A DNA stretch of 10,383 nucleotides from JBAXGE01 sp044344145. Its GTDB lineage: Bacteria > Planctomycetota > Phycisphaerae > WQYP01. Location: positions 1 through 10,383 of the forward strand of contig JBIJDM010000088.1 in assembly GCA_044344145.1 (NCBI GenBank), in the 5' to 3' direction. The notes beneath the pieces are model-generated. The model was not told where the DNA came from and made no database searches. It saw nothing but the letters and a program-made list of their open reading frames with translations. Below, one piece after another: positions 1-5,699 of the stretch; position 1 is the stretch's first letter, and each line of letters starts with the position of its first letter. The position numbers were made by a program, and so were the translations under genes.

Positions 1-49
1 GCATATGTGCTACTAGGATGATAATGGGCAAAAAATATTAAACTGATGC

Positions 50-77
50 TTGATTCCTGAATTGTGCTTCATATATT
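50..77 (+). promoter_or_regulatory. Candidate sigma70-type promoter for the DUF4914 gene
   Basis: TTGATT at 50-55 (four of six matches to TTGACA) and TATATT at 72-77 (five of six to TATAAT) are separated by 16 bases. They lie in an AT-rich stretch about 30 bases upstream of the DUF4914 start, in a window that is otherwise GC-rich. Transcription would begin near 84, leaving a short leader that contains the ribosome binding site. This is a consensus match by eye only. Confidence 0.4.
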
Positions 78-93
78 TACCCGGGTCATTTAT

Positions 94-99
94 AAGGAG
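94..99 (+). promoter_or_regulatory. Strong ribosome binding site of the DUF4914 gene
   Basis: AAGGAG lies six bases before the ATG at 106 and is the best Shine-Dalgarno match in front of any gene here. It favours the ATG at 106 over a second in-frame ATG at 112. Confidence 0.75.
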
Positions 100-105
100 T
101 AACCC

Positions 106-2013
106 ATGGCCATGGTTCAGGACGCACGGTTGGGATTTTCGGTTCCGCAGGATGTTGCCGATTTGCTGGGCAAGTGCCCCAAGTGGACTTTAGCCAGCAC
201 CGTGACTGAATTGGTCAAGTTGGCCACCCGGGATGCCGGGGCGGATGGATATCATCGGGTCGCCTATGACGTGCCCGGTCAGGGCAGCGTGCTGGAGGCG
301 CTGGTATGTAAGGTGAACAACGGTATTGCCGCCAACTATGTGGATCCCTACATGCGGAGGCGCGATCCGGACTGTATGGTGATCGCCGATCACCGGCCCA
401 CCAATAAGCCCACTTTTCAGGACCGCTTTGGAACGGACTTTGCGGCTCTCCGGGCCGAGACCTTCGCCTGGCTGGCGGGTCAGGAATTAGCCATGTTTGC
501 CTTTGTCGCCGGGGCGGCAGGCAAGGGAACGGATGCCATGGTAATTGCCCCGGCGAATGCGGGCTTTTTCGCCTTGGGACTGGCGCTGTTGCAGGGCATC
601 ATTCCGGTGGACCAACTGCCCGCGGGGTTTGCCCCCAAAGCGATTATCTATGTGGCACCGCCGTTCCGGCATACGCACTTCAAGGGCCAGCAGGTGGTGG
701 TGCATAATCGGCTGGAAGGCCTGCACGAATTGTTCAGCTATAACCTGTATCCCGGCCCCAGCGCCAAAAAGGGTATTTACGGCGTGCTGCTGAACTTGGG
801 CGAACAGGAAAAATGGGTCACAGCGCACTGCTCCACGGTGCAGGTGGTGACCCCGTATGACAACAAACTCACGCTCATGCACGAAGGCGCCAGCGGCGGG
901 GGCAAGTCGGAAATGCTCGAGCATGCCCATCGCCAGCGCGATGGCCGGCTCTTGTGGGGCCAGAATACCGTCACGGGTCAGCAGCGGTTTCTGGTGCTGC
1001 CGCGCACGTGCGATTTGCGCCCGGTCACCGACGACATGGCGCTGTGTCATCCCAGCCTGCAAAAAGGCTCGGGCAAACTGACCGTGATGGACGCCGAGGA
1101 TGCGTGGTTTGTGCGCATCAACCATATTGAGCATTACGGCGTGGACCCGCATCTGGAAGAATTGACGATTCATCCCGCCGAACCGTTGTTGTTTTTGAAT
1201 ATCAAAGCCCAGCCCGGCAGTACGGCGCTGATCTGGGAACACATCGAAGACGCCCCCGGCAAGCCCTGTCCCAACCCGCGGGTGATTGTGCCCCGGCACA
1301 TTGTTCCGGGCATTGTCCCCGGACCGGTGACCGTGGATGTGCGCTCGTTCGGGGTGCGCACCCCGCCGTGTACCAAGGCCAAACCAAGTTATGGCATTGT
1401 GGGCTTGTTCCATCTGTTGCCGCCCGCACTGGGATGGTTATGGCGTCTGGCGGCCCCGCGCGGGCATGCCAACCCCAGCATTATGGACAGCGAAGGCATG
1501 AGTTCCGAAGGCGTGGGCAGTTATTGGCCCTTTGCCACCGGCCGGCGGGTGGATCAGGCGAATCTGCTGTTGCAGCAGATTGTCGATACGCCCAAGGTGC
1601 GTTTTATTCTCACCCCCAACCAGCATGTGGGCGCGTGGTCCGTGGGCTTTATGCCCCAGTGGATCGCCCGCGAGTTCCTCGCCCGGCGCGGCGGGGCGCG
1701 GTTTTATGCCAATCAGGTGCAGCCCAGCCGCTGTGCACTCTTGGGCTATGCGCTCAAGAGTCTGATGGTGGAAGGCCAGACCATTCCGGACTGGATGTTA
1801 CAGGTGGATTTGCAGCCGGATGTCGGTCCAGAAGCGTATGACGCCGGGGCGGCGATTCTGCGCGAGTTCTTCCACCAGCAGATCAAGACCTTTGCCGAAC
1901 CGGATTTGCATCCGTTGGGCCGCAAGATCATCCAATGCTGCCTCGACGGGGGCACGGTGGCGGATTACGAAACCCTGATCCCGGCGGGCACGATCGATCC
2001 CGATGATGCTTGA
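106..2013 (+). CDS. DUF4914-family protein with HPr kinase/PEPCK-like P-loop
   Basis: The 635-residue protein resembles the DUF4914 family from memory of its motifs. Its function is not established. A canonical Walker A motif, GASGGGKS, lies at residues 261-268 and is followed by E269, as in the GxSGxGKSE loop of HPr kinase/phosphorylase; ATP-dependent PEP carboxykinases carry a related GLSGTGKT loop. This implies nucleotide binding and possibly kinase or phosphoryl-transfer chemistry. Other conspicuous stretches are HPAEPLLFLNIKAQPGS (about 356-372), a proline/valine-rich segment at about 390-410, SEGVGSYWPFATG (about 467-479) and FILTPNQHVGAWSVGF (about 500-515). No signal peptide or clear membrane helix is seen, so it is probably cytosolic. 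About 635 residues fits a full-length member as I recall the family. The gene stands alone, with its own candidate promoter, strong ribosome binding site and terminator. The substrate is unknown; the kinase idea is inference from the P-loop. Confidence 0.75.
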   Translation: MAMVQDARLGFSVPQDVADLLGKCPKWTLASTVTELVKLATRDAGADGYHRVAYDVPGQGSVLEALVCKVNNGIAANYVDPYMRRRDPDCMVIADHRPTNKPTFQDRFGTDFAALRAETFAWLAGQELAMFAFVAGAAGKGTDAMVIAPANAGFFALGLALLQGIIPVDQLPAGFAPKAIIYVAPPFRHTHFKGQQVVVHNRLEGLHELFSYNLYPGPSAKKGIYGVLLNLGEQEKWVTAHCSTVQVVTPYDNKLTLMHEGASGGGKSEMLEHAHRQRDGRLLWGQNTVTGQQRFLVLPRTCDLRPVTDDMALCHPSLQKGSGKLTVMDAEDAWFVRINHIEHYGVDPHLEELTIHPAEPLLFLNIKAQPGSTALIWEHIEDAPGKPCPNPRVIVPRHIVPGIVPGPVTVDVRSFGVRTPPCTKAKPSYGIVGLFHLLPPALGWLWRLAAPRGHANPSIMDSEGMSSEGVGSYWPFATGRRVDQANLLLQQIVDTPKVRFILTPNQHVGAWSVGFMPQWIAREFLARRGGARFYANQVQPSRCALLGYALKSLMVEGQTIPDWMLQVDLQPDVGPEAYDAGAAILREFFHQQIKTFAEPDLHPLGRKIIQCCLDGGTVADYETLIPAGTIDPDDA

Positions 2014-2037
2014 GAACACAAATAACCCATGAAACCC

Positions 2038-2068
2038 ACGGCCTGCGGCAGACCCCGCAGGCCGTTTT
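2038..2068 (+). terminator. Rho-independent terminator after the DUF4914 gene
   Basis: An 11-base perfect stem (2038-2048 paired with 2055-2065, ACGGCCTGCGG against CCGCAGGCCGT) encloses a six-base loop and runs straight into TTTT at 2065-2068, then CGTT. It begins 24 bases after the DUF4914 stop codon. It also shows that upstream ATG choices near 2029 for the next gene are unrealistic, because they would place the hairpin inside its coding sequence. Confidence 0.85.
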
Positions 2069-2125
2069 CGTTAGGGTGGATGGTGTGTGTTGGACTTCGC
2101 TGCCGGACGCGCTTACTATCCCGAT

Positions 2126-2141
2126 ATGTTTGGTTCCCATC
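2126..2141 (+). repeat. 16-bp direct repeat, upstream copy of the nfo start
   Basis: ATGTTTGGTTCCCATC is identical to the first 16 bases of nfo at 2753-2768. Beyond the exact core, bases 2141-2157 still match nfo at roughly half the positions. The two copies are 627 bases apart and bracket the unknown 166-residue gene. The exact match is far longer than chance would give in 10 kb. Confidence 0.8.
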
Positions 2142-2220
2142 CAGTTATCGTTGCAGGGCTGGCCACATGCCGAGTCCAGTATTGCCGAAGGTGGTGGTTG
2201 CGTCGGGCACTGGCATGCGT

Positions 2221-2228
2221 GCGAGGTG
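2221..2228 (+). promoter_or_regulatory. Ribosome binding site choosing the start at 2233
   Basis: GCGAGGTG, with the core GAGGTG, ends four bases before the ATG at 2233. The upstream in-frame starts at 2029 and 2167 have no comparable site, and 2029 lies within the preceding terminator region. Confidence 0.5.
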
Positions 2229-2232
2229 TGCG

Positions 2233-2733
2233 ATGACCACAGTTGAGCTTGATCTGGCGACCACCTTAGCGCGTCTTATCCGGTTTACGGACGCCGCAGA
2301 CCGCGAGCGCGCGGTAGTGGTTGATTGTAAGACCGTTGGATCCGATCCGGCCACCTCGGCAACACTCTCGGTGGCTGCCGCCGATGGGGTTGTCGGACCC
2401 CTCACCTGTCATGTTCTATTTCCGGAAGTGAGCTTCACAACGGTGCCCGTGTCGGTTGCGCTGGACGCCCAGGTTGTGGCTGGCGAAGTGACTTTTGTTA
2501 TGGATTCCGCCGATGAGAGCGGGCCATGTATTGCCGTTCCCTTTGGCCACAATCTGAAGCCCGGACACCCGGAACTGAAGCTGGAAGTGGACACCCGACC
2601 TTTTATGGTCTGGAAGGAAAAACGTAAGCGCGCCATGGTGCCACCGGTACGCTTCAAATACTTGTTGATTATTTCCCCGCATGGCCAACCCTTCACGGTG
2701 ACGCTGTCCCGATTACGATTTCAGCTCGCGTAG
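2233..2733 (+). CDS. Unrecognised 166-residue protein between duplicated nfo starts
   Basis: I do not recognise this protein. From the ATG at 2233 it has 166 residues. The N-terminal third (about 1-35) could be helical and contains a charged DAADRERAVVV segment. The middle is alanine- and valine-rich with alternating hydrophobic residues (about 45-110), suggesting a beta-rich fold. The C-terminal third is basic (WKEKRKRAMVPP, about 124-135) and ends in alternating hydrophobics. No signal peptide, membrane helix, cysteine cluster or catalytic motif is visible. Codon use is less GC-biased than in neighbouring housekeeping genes: 2461-2520 is about 57% GC by hand count. Longer versions from 2029 or 2167 stay open but lack a ribosome binding site. 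The gene ends 19 bases before nfo and could be co-transcribed with it. It is bracketed by a 16-base repeat of the nfo start, so it may be an insertion. It is probably a real gene, but that rests on the open frame and the binding site. Confidence 0.5.
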   Translation: MTTVELDLATTLARLIRFTDAADRERAVVVDCKTVGSDPATSATLSVAAADGVVGPLTCHVLFPEVSFTTVPVSVALDAQVVAGEVTFVMDSADESGPCIAVPFGHNLKPGHPELKLEVDTRPFMVWKEKRKRAMVPPVRFKYLLIISPHGQPFTVTLSRLRFQLA

Positions 2734-2752
2734 TACAGGAGTTTCCGGATTC

Positions 2753-2768
2753 ATGTTTGGTTCCCATC
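2753..2768 (+). repeat. 16-bp direct repeat, copy at the true nfo start
   Basis: These are the first 16 bases of nfo, identical to 2126-2141. This copy is in frame with the complete nfo gene and has a ribosome binding site upstream, unlike the copy at 2126. Confidence 0.8.
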
Positions 2769-3607
2769 TATCCATCGCGGGCGGTTGGCATCTGGCGTTG
2801 CTGGAGGCCCAGCGGCTGGGCTTTGATACCGTGCAAATATTCACCAAAAACCAGCAGCAATGGGTGGCCAAGCCGATGGACCCCGCGGCGGTGGCGGAAT
2901 TTAAGCAGGTGCGGGCCGCGTGGGATGCCCAGCGCCCCGCATGTCCGCTGGTGGCCCATGACAGTTATCTGATCAATCTGGCCACGACGGATCCGGAGTT
3001 GCGGGCCAAATCCATGCAGGCCTTTGCCACCGAGTGTGCCCGCTGCGATACGCTGGGGATTGAATATCTGGTCACCCACCCCGGTAGTCATGGCGGCGCG
3101 GGTGATGCCGACGGGCTGGCCCGGGTGGCCGCGGCGCTCAACGAAATTTTGGCCCACCCGTACCGCGTGCGGGTGTGCATCGAAACCACCGCCGGGCAGG
3201 GCACTTCGCTGGGGTGGCGCTTTGAGCATCTGGCCACACTGCTGGAGGCGGTACGCTATCCGCTCGCGACCTGCTTTGATACCGCCCATGTGCTGGCCGC
3301 GGGTTATGATCTCACCCATCCCGAAGCCACCGCGGCCACGCTGGCAGAATACGACCGTCTGGTGGGTCTGAAAAATATCGCCGTCTTTCATCTCAACGAT
3401 TCGCGCAAGCCACTGGGCTCGCGCGTGGACCGGCACGAACACATCGGCCGGGGCTGTGTGGGGCTGGGCGCCTTTGAAGTCATCGTCAACCACCCGCAAT
3501 TCCGGCAGGTGCCCAAAATCCTCGAAACCGCCAAAGAAAAAGACGCCACCGGGCAGGAATGGGACGCGCTGAATCTGGCCACGCTAAAGCGGTTGCAGCG
3601 GGGGTAA
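2753..3607 (+). CDS. nfo: Endonuclease IV (apurinic/apyrimidinic endonuclease)
   Basis: Nfo cleaves the DNA backbone 5' of abasic sites and removes blocked 3' ends in base excision repair, using three metal ions (usually zinc) in a TIM barrel. The 284 residues match the usual family length of about 280. All nine expected metal ligands can be placed: H69 (VAHDSYLINLA), H109 (THPGSH), E144 (CIETTAGQG), D176 and H179 (CFDTAHVLAAG), H213 (FHLNDS), D226 and H228 (DRHEHIGRG) and E258 (ILETAK). The start MFGSHLSIAGGW is typical of the family. An AGGAG at 2737-2741 lies 11 bases before the ATG, slightly far but usable. The enzyme appears intact and active. Its first 16 bases are repeated at 2126, suggesting that its upstream region was rearranged and that it may now depend on transcription through the unknown gene at 2233. 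Confidence 0.96.
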   Translation: MFGSHLSIAGGWHLALLEAQRLGFDTVQIFTKNQQQWVAKPMDPAAVAEFKQVRAAWDAQRPACPLVAHDSYLINLATTDPELRAKSMQAFATECARCDTLGIEYLVTHPGSHGGAGDADGLARVAAALNEILAHPYRVRVCIETTAGQGTSLGWRFEHLATLLEAVRYPLATCFDTAHVLAAGYDLTHPEATAATLAEYDRLVGLKNIAVFHLNDSRKPLGSRVDRHEHIGRGCVGLGAFEVIVNHPQFRQVPKILETAKEKDATGQEWDALNLATLKRLQRG

Positions 3608-3665
3608 AGCCCGAGTATAAAAAAGCTATGTCGTATCATCGTCGTGTCGCAAACTTAAGATAAGC

Positions 3666-3669
3666 GAGG
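3666..3669 (+). promoter_or_regulatory. Ribosome binding site for the GTG start of the DUF3800 gene
   Basis: GAGG ends five bases before a GTG at 3675. The encoded protein needs this start, because the catalytic-looking LFLDESG motif begins only five residues in and no in-frame ATG lies upstream of that motif. Confidence 0.6.
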
Positions 3670-3674
3670 CACCC

Positions 3675-4562
3675 GTGAGTTGGTTGCTATTCCTGGATGA
3701 AAGCGGGCATGATCACAATAATATGCCCTATGAAGTGCGCGGGGGGATTGCATTACATGTCAAAACGCTGTGGGAATTTGTACAAGCCATACGATATCTG
3801 GAAGGAGAGTGTTTCGGCGCGGAACTGCACCAATACAAGATGGAGTTGAAGGGGTGCAAATTGTTGGATAAAGACCGCTGGAAGTGGGCGGGGCAGGGCG
3901 AACGTATGGCACCAGAAGTACGGCGCAAGCATTGCCGAGGATTTTTAACCAAAGGGCTGGAGAAAAAGGTCCCCACCAAAGATGAATTTACCGCGTATGG
4001 CCAGGCCTGTTTAGACATGGCACGAGGAATATTCCGCCTGTTGCAGGCGCAAGGGGCGGTATTATTTGGGGTGGCCATACCCCGCCATGTACGGGCGCCG
4101 GATACCTATGAGGCCGAGGAGTATCTGCGGAAGGATCAGGTGTTTTTACTCGAGCGTTACTTTTGTTTCCTGGAACGACAGCAAGCGCATGGATTACTGG
4201 TGATGGATGAGGTGGAAAAAACGGCCGATCGGCGTTTTGTCCGCCGTTTGGAGAATTACTTCCGTAAAACCCAAACCGGGCGTTATCGTTCGCAATGGAT
4301 TGTGCCCACCCCTTTGTTTGTAGCTTCGGATATGAGTTATCCGATCCAGGCCGCAGACCTGGCGATTTATTGTTTGAATTGGGGTTTTCGCTTACCCAGC
4401 GCAGGAATGAACGCGTCCGTCAGGTCAGAAATTGCCACCGAATTCGGCCCGTGGCTCAATGCGTTGCAGTTCAGTGGTGATAGTTACCGTGCCGGAGAAG
4501 TATATCATTGCTATGGTATCGTATATGTTCCCGACCCCTACACGGCCCGTGGTGCGCAATAA
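3675..4562 (+). CDS. DUF3800 domain-containing protein
   Basis: The 295-residue protein has the hallmarks of DUF3800: an N-terminal LFLDESG motif (D8, E9, S10, G11), a middle acidic strand LLVMDEVEK (D178, E179), and a late SDMSYPIQAADLAIY segment (D219, Q225, D228) matching the family's usual IQLADLIAY-like motif. Spaced acidic residues like these suggest a metal-dependent, possibly RNase H-like nuclease, but that is inference; no activity is established for this protein. DUF3800 genes are often scattered, mobile and found in accessory regions. No membrane segment or signal peptide is seen. Codon use differs from its neighbours, with more A/T-ending codons; 3781-3840 is about 48% GC against about 67% for 3181-3240 in nfo, which suggests recent transfer. 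It starts with GTG, stands 67 bases after nfo on the same strand, and has no obvious partner gene. Confidence 0.85.
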   Translation: MSWLLFLDESGHDHNNMPYEVRGGIALHVKTLWEFVQAIRYLEGECFGAELHQYKMELKGCKLLDKDRWKWAGQGERMAPEVRRKHCRGFLTKGLEKKVPTKDEFTAYGQACLDMARGIFRLLQAQGAVLFGVAIPRHVRAPDTYEAEEYLRKDQVFLLERYFCFLERQQAHGLLVMDEVEKTADRRFVRRLENYFRKTQTGRYRSQWIVPTPLFVASDMSYPIQAADLAIYCLNWGFRLPSAGMNASVRSEIATEFGPWLNALQFSGDSYRAGEVYHCYGIVYVPDPYTARGAQ

Positions 4563-4762
4563 AAAAGGAGATAACGCCAGTCGGACCACCCGAAAGCAGT
4601 CCTCAGGCCGAATCTCCATGTAATACTATGCTTGTTTGGGTAGTAAATGTCAAGTAGGCACACAATTACGATCAAGTCTCGACTGTGCCAAAGTGGTAAT
4701 CAACCCAAAGCCACCAGTTCCGTTTGATCCGCGTTTGCTAAAACGCCCCAAGTCTTGACGCT
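4563..4762. other. 200-base gap with no recognisable gene
   Basis: This stretch is AT-richer than the housekeeping genes and holds no open frame I would support. AAAAAAGGAGAT at 4561-4572 looks like a ribosome binding site, but no ATG, GTG or TTG follows at a usable distance, so it may be the edge of a lost gene. A small inverted repeat, GCGTTT-GCTA-AAACGC, lies at 4731-4746, close to the end of the converging superoxide dismutase gene. The gap separates the DUF3800 gene from the housekeeping genes to its right. Confidence 0.5.
4731..4746 (-). terminator. Weak hairpin beyond the superoxide dismutase gene
   Basis: GCGTTT and AAACGC form a six-base stem with a four-base loop, 17 bases past the stop of the minus-strand superoxide dismutase. 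No T-run follows on either strand, so it is at best a weak or factor-assisted terminator for the two converging transcripts. Confidence 0.2.
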
Positions 4763-5374
4763 TTACTTCAACCGCTGGGCGCGGAGGTGTTGCGCGGCCT
4801 GCAGGTATTTGGCCACGCGGTCCCAGGCGATGTGGGCGATGAACTTGTCCACGTAGACATTGCGTTCGTTGCCGTGGTCGTACAGATACGCATGGCCGAA
4901 GAGGTCGAGGGCGAGAATGGGGATGGCGTGCATGACGGGGAAGCCGTTATGGGCCAGACTGTGATAGTTGAAGATATGGCCGGTGTCGAGATCGTAGGCG
5001 GACCAGACCCAGCATTTGGCATAGGCCGCCGTCAGGCGTAAATCTTCGCAATATTGTTCAAAGGTGTCGAAGTTTTCCTTGATCGCCTTGACCAGCGCTT
5101 CCGGCGGGGTGACTTTGGGATTGCCTAGGCAGTCAAAGTATAGTTCGTGATTGCGTATGGAACCCAGCGCAAAGCTGATATCCACCTTGATACTCATCAG
5201 GTCGCTGCCCACCAGCGAGGACAAATTGCGTTTGGTGGTGTCGTAACGCTGGGCCAGTTGGTTATAGCTGTTCACATAGCCGGTATAGAGGCGGTAATGC
5301 TGTTGGGCGGTGGTCCGCCCGATGGCGGGGGTCGTGTCCAGATGGGGGAAAGTTTTGGGGATCAGGGGTTCCAT
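4763..5374 (-). CDS. Iron/manganese-type superoxide dismutase
   Basis: The enzyme converts superoxide to oxygen and hydrogen peroxide in the cytosol. Its 203 residues fit the Fe/Mn family (about 190-210), and no signal peptide is seen. The four metal ligands are placed by motif: H26 (QQHYRLYTGYV), H76 (IRNHELYFDCLG), D157 and H161 (LALDLFGHAY). The C-terminal half also matches, with CWVWSAYD, HNGFPV and a late AWDRVAKYL. The second-sphere sequence is unusual. The common DxWEHAY reads DLFGHAY, so the active-site Trp (here F159) and the Glu bridging to the partner subunit (here G160) are both replaced. The usual Gln/Gly region before H76 reads GSIRNH. The metal (Fe, Mn or either) cannot be assigned from this. 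The start is supported by the N-terminal LIPKTFPHLD segment, typical of the family, although the nearest GAGGT lies 12 bases upstream. It sits 27 bases behind tRNA-Ser and may share its transcript. Confidence 0.9.
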   Translation of the reverse strand: MEPLIPKTFPHLDTTPAIGRTTAQQHYRLYTGYVNSYNQLAQRYDTTKRNLSSLVGSDLMSIKVDISFALGSIRNHELYFDCLGNPKVTPPEALVKAIKENFDTFEQYCEDLRLTAAYAKCWVWSAYDLDTGHIFNYHSLAHNGFPVMHAIPILALDLFGHAYLYDHGNERNVYVDKFIAHIAWDRVAKYLQAAQHLRAQRLK

Positions 5375-5401
5375 GCCGTACTAACGACCTCAATAAAAAG
5401 A

Positions 5402-5488
5402 CGGAGGCGGAGGGATTCGAACCCCCGGGCACCTTGCGGCACCGCCGGTTTTCAAAACCGGTGCATTCGACCACTCTGCCACGCCTCC
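5402..5488 (-). tRNA. tRNA-Ser (anticodon UGA)
   Basis: Read on the minus strand, an 87-base cloverleaf can be drawn. The seven-base acceptor stem GGAGGCG pairs with CGCCTCC, with a G discriminator as expected for serine tRNAs. The anticodon stem CCGGT/ACCGG holds the loop TTTGAAA, giving anticodon UGA at plus-strand positions 5452-5454. A long variable arm (GGTGCCGCAAGGTGCC region) identifies a class II tRNA, and GGTTCGAATCC forms the T loop. CCA is not encoded. It reads serine UCA and other UCN codons. A short T-run (plus-strand A-run at 5395-5399) follows within ten bases, but no separate hairpin stem precedes it. Confidence 0.95.
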
Positions 5489-5499
5489 GTGGAACGGTC

Positions 5500-5528
5500 A
5501 TTGTGGCTTATTCTGCGGACCGATGCAA
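5500..5528 (-). promoter_or_regulatory. Candidate promoter of tRNA-Ser
   Basis: On the minus strand TTGCAT (5528-5523) and CACAAT (5505-5500) are 17 bases apart, and the -10 hexamer ends 11 bases before the tRNA. That position suits a short 5' leader. The hexamers match the consensus at only three and four positions. A perfect minus-strand TATAAT at 5578-5573 lacks a -35 partner at the right spacing, so it is a weaker choice. Confidence 0.3.
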
Positions 5529-5699
5529 GTGTTCAACCGGCGCGAAAGGTCAAAACCCGCGTCAACAGTGTCATTATATCCCGGCTGCGGGCCCGGGCCG
5601 GCGCGCAACGATTTTTTTCTGGCGTGATAATGCGCGGGCGGTCCAGTTGCCGGAATCGGCGTATGGTGCCAGAATATAGCCCTTACCCGGAGCGCATGG

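Larger units (their letters stand above)
2126..2236 (+). pseudogene. Short ORF beginning like nfo; possible nfo 5'-end fragment
   Basis: An ATG at 2126 opens a 36-residue frame beginning MFGSH, as Nfo does (MFGSHPVIVAGL here against MFGSHLSIAGGW in Nfo). The similarity then ends in arginine- and tryptophan-rich sequence. Its TGA at 2234-2236 overlaps the ATG of the next gene (2233) as ATGA. No ribosome binding site precedes it. It may be a relic of an nfo 5' end left by a duplication or insertion. Alternatively it is a short leader peptide that couples translation to the downstream gene. Evidence is limited to the repeat and the overlap. Confidence 0.3.

Noticed and set aside
487..1413. Long minus-strand open frame (308 codons) opposite the DUF4914 gene
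   Set aside because: It lies wholly within the opposite strand of a well-supported gene, has a histidine/glutamine/arginine-rich product typical of antisense frames in GC-rich DNA, and resembles no family.
2029..2232. Longer N-terminus for the unknown gene, starting at 2029 or 2167
   Set aside because: The start at 2029 would place the DUF4914 terminator hairpin inside the coding region, and neither start has a ribosome binding site; 2233 does.
2768..3499. Minus-strand open frame (243 codons) opposite nfo
   Set aside because: It is a shadow of the nfo coding sequence, which has all nine metal ligands; its product is low-complexity and unrecognisable.
5581..5618. GC-rich palindromic stretch with a seven-T run, resembling a terminator
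   Set aside because: The possible stem (CCGGC 5581-5585 with GCCGG 5597-5601) ends ten bases before the T-run, and no plus-strand gene precedes it that would need terminating.
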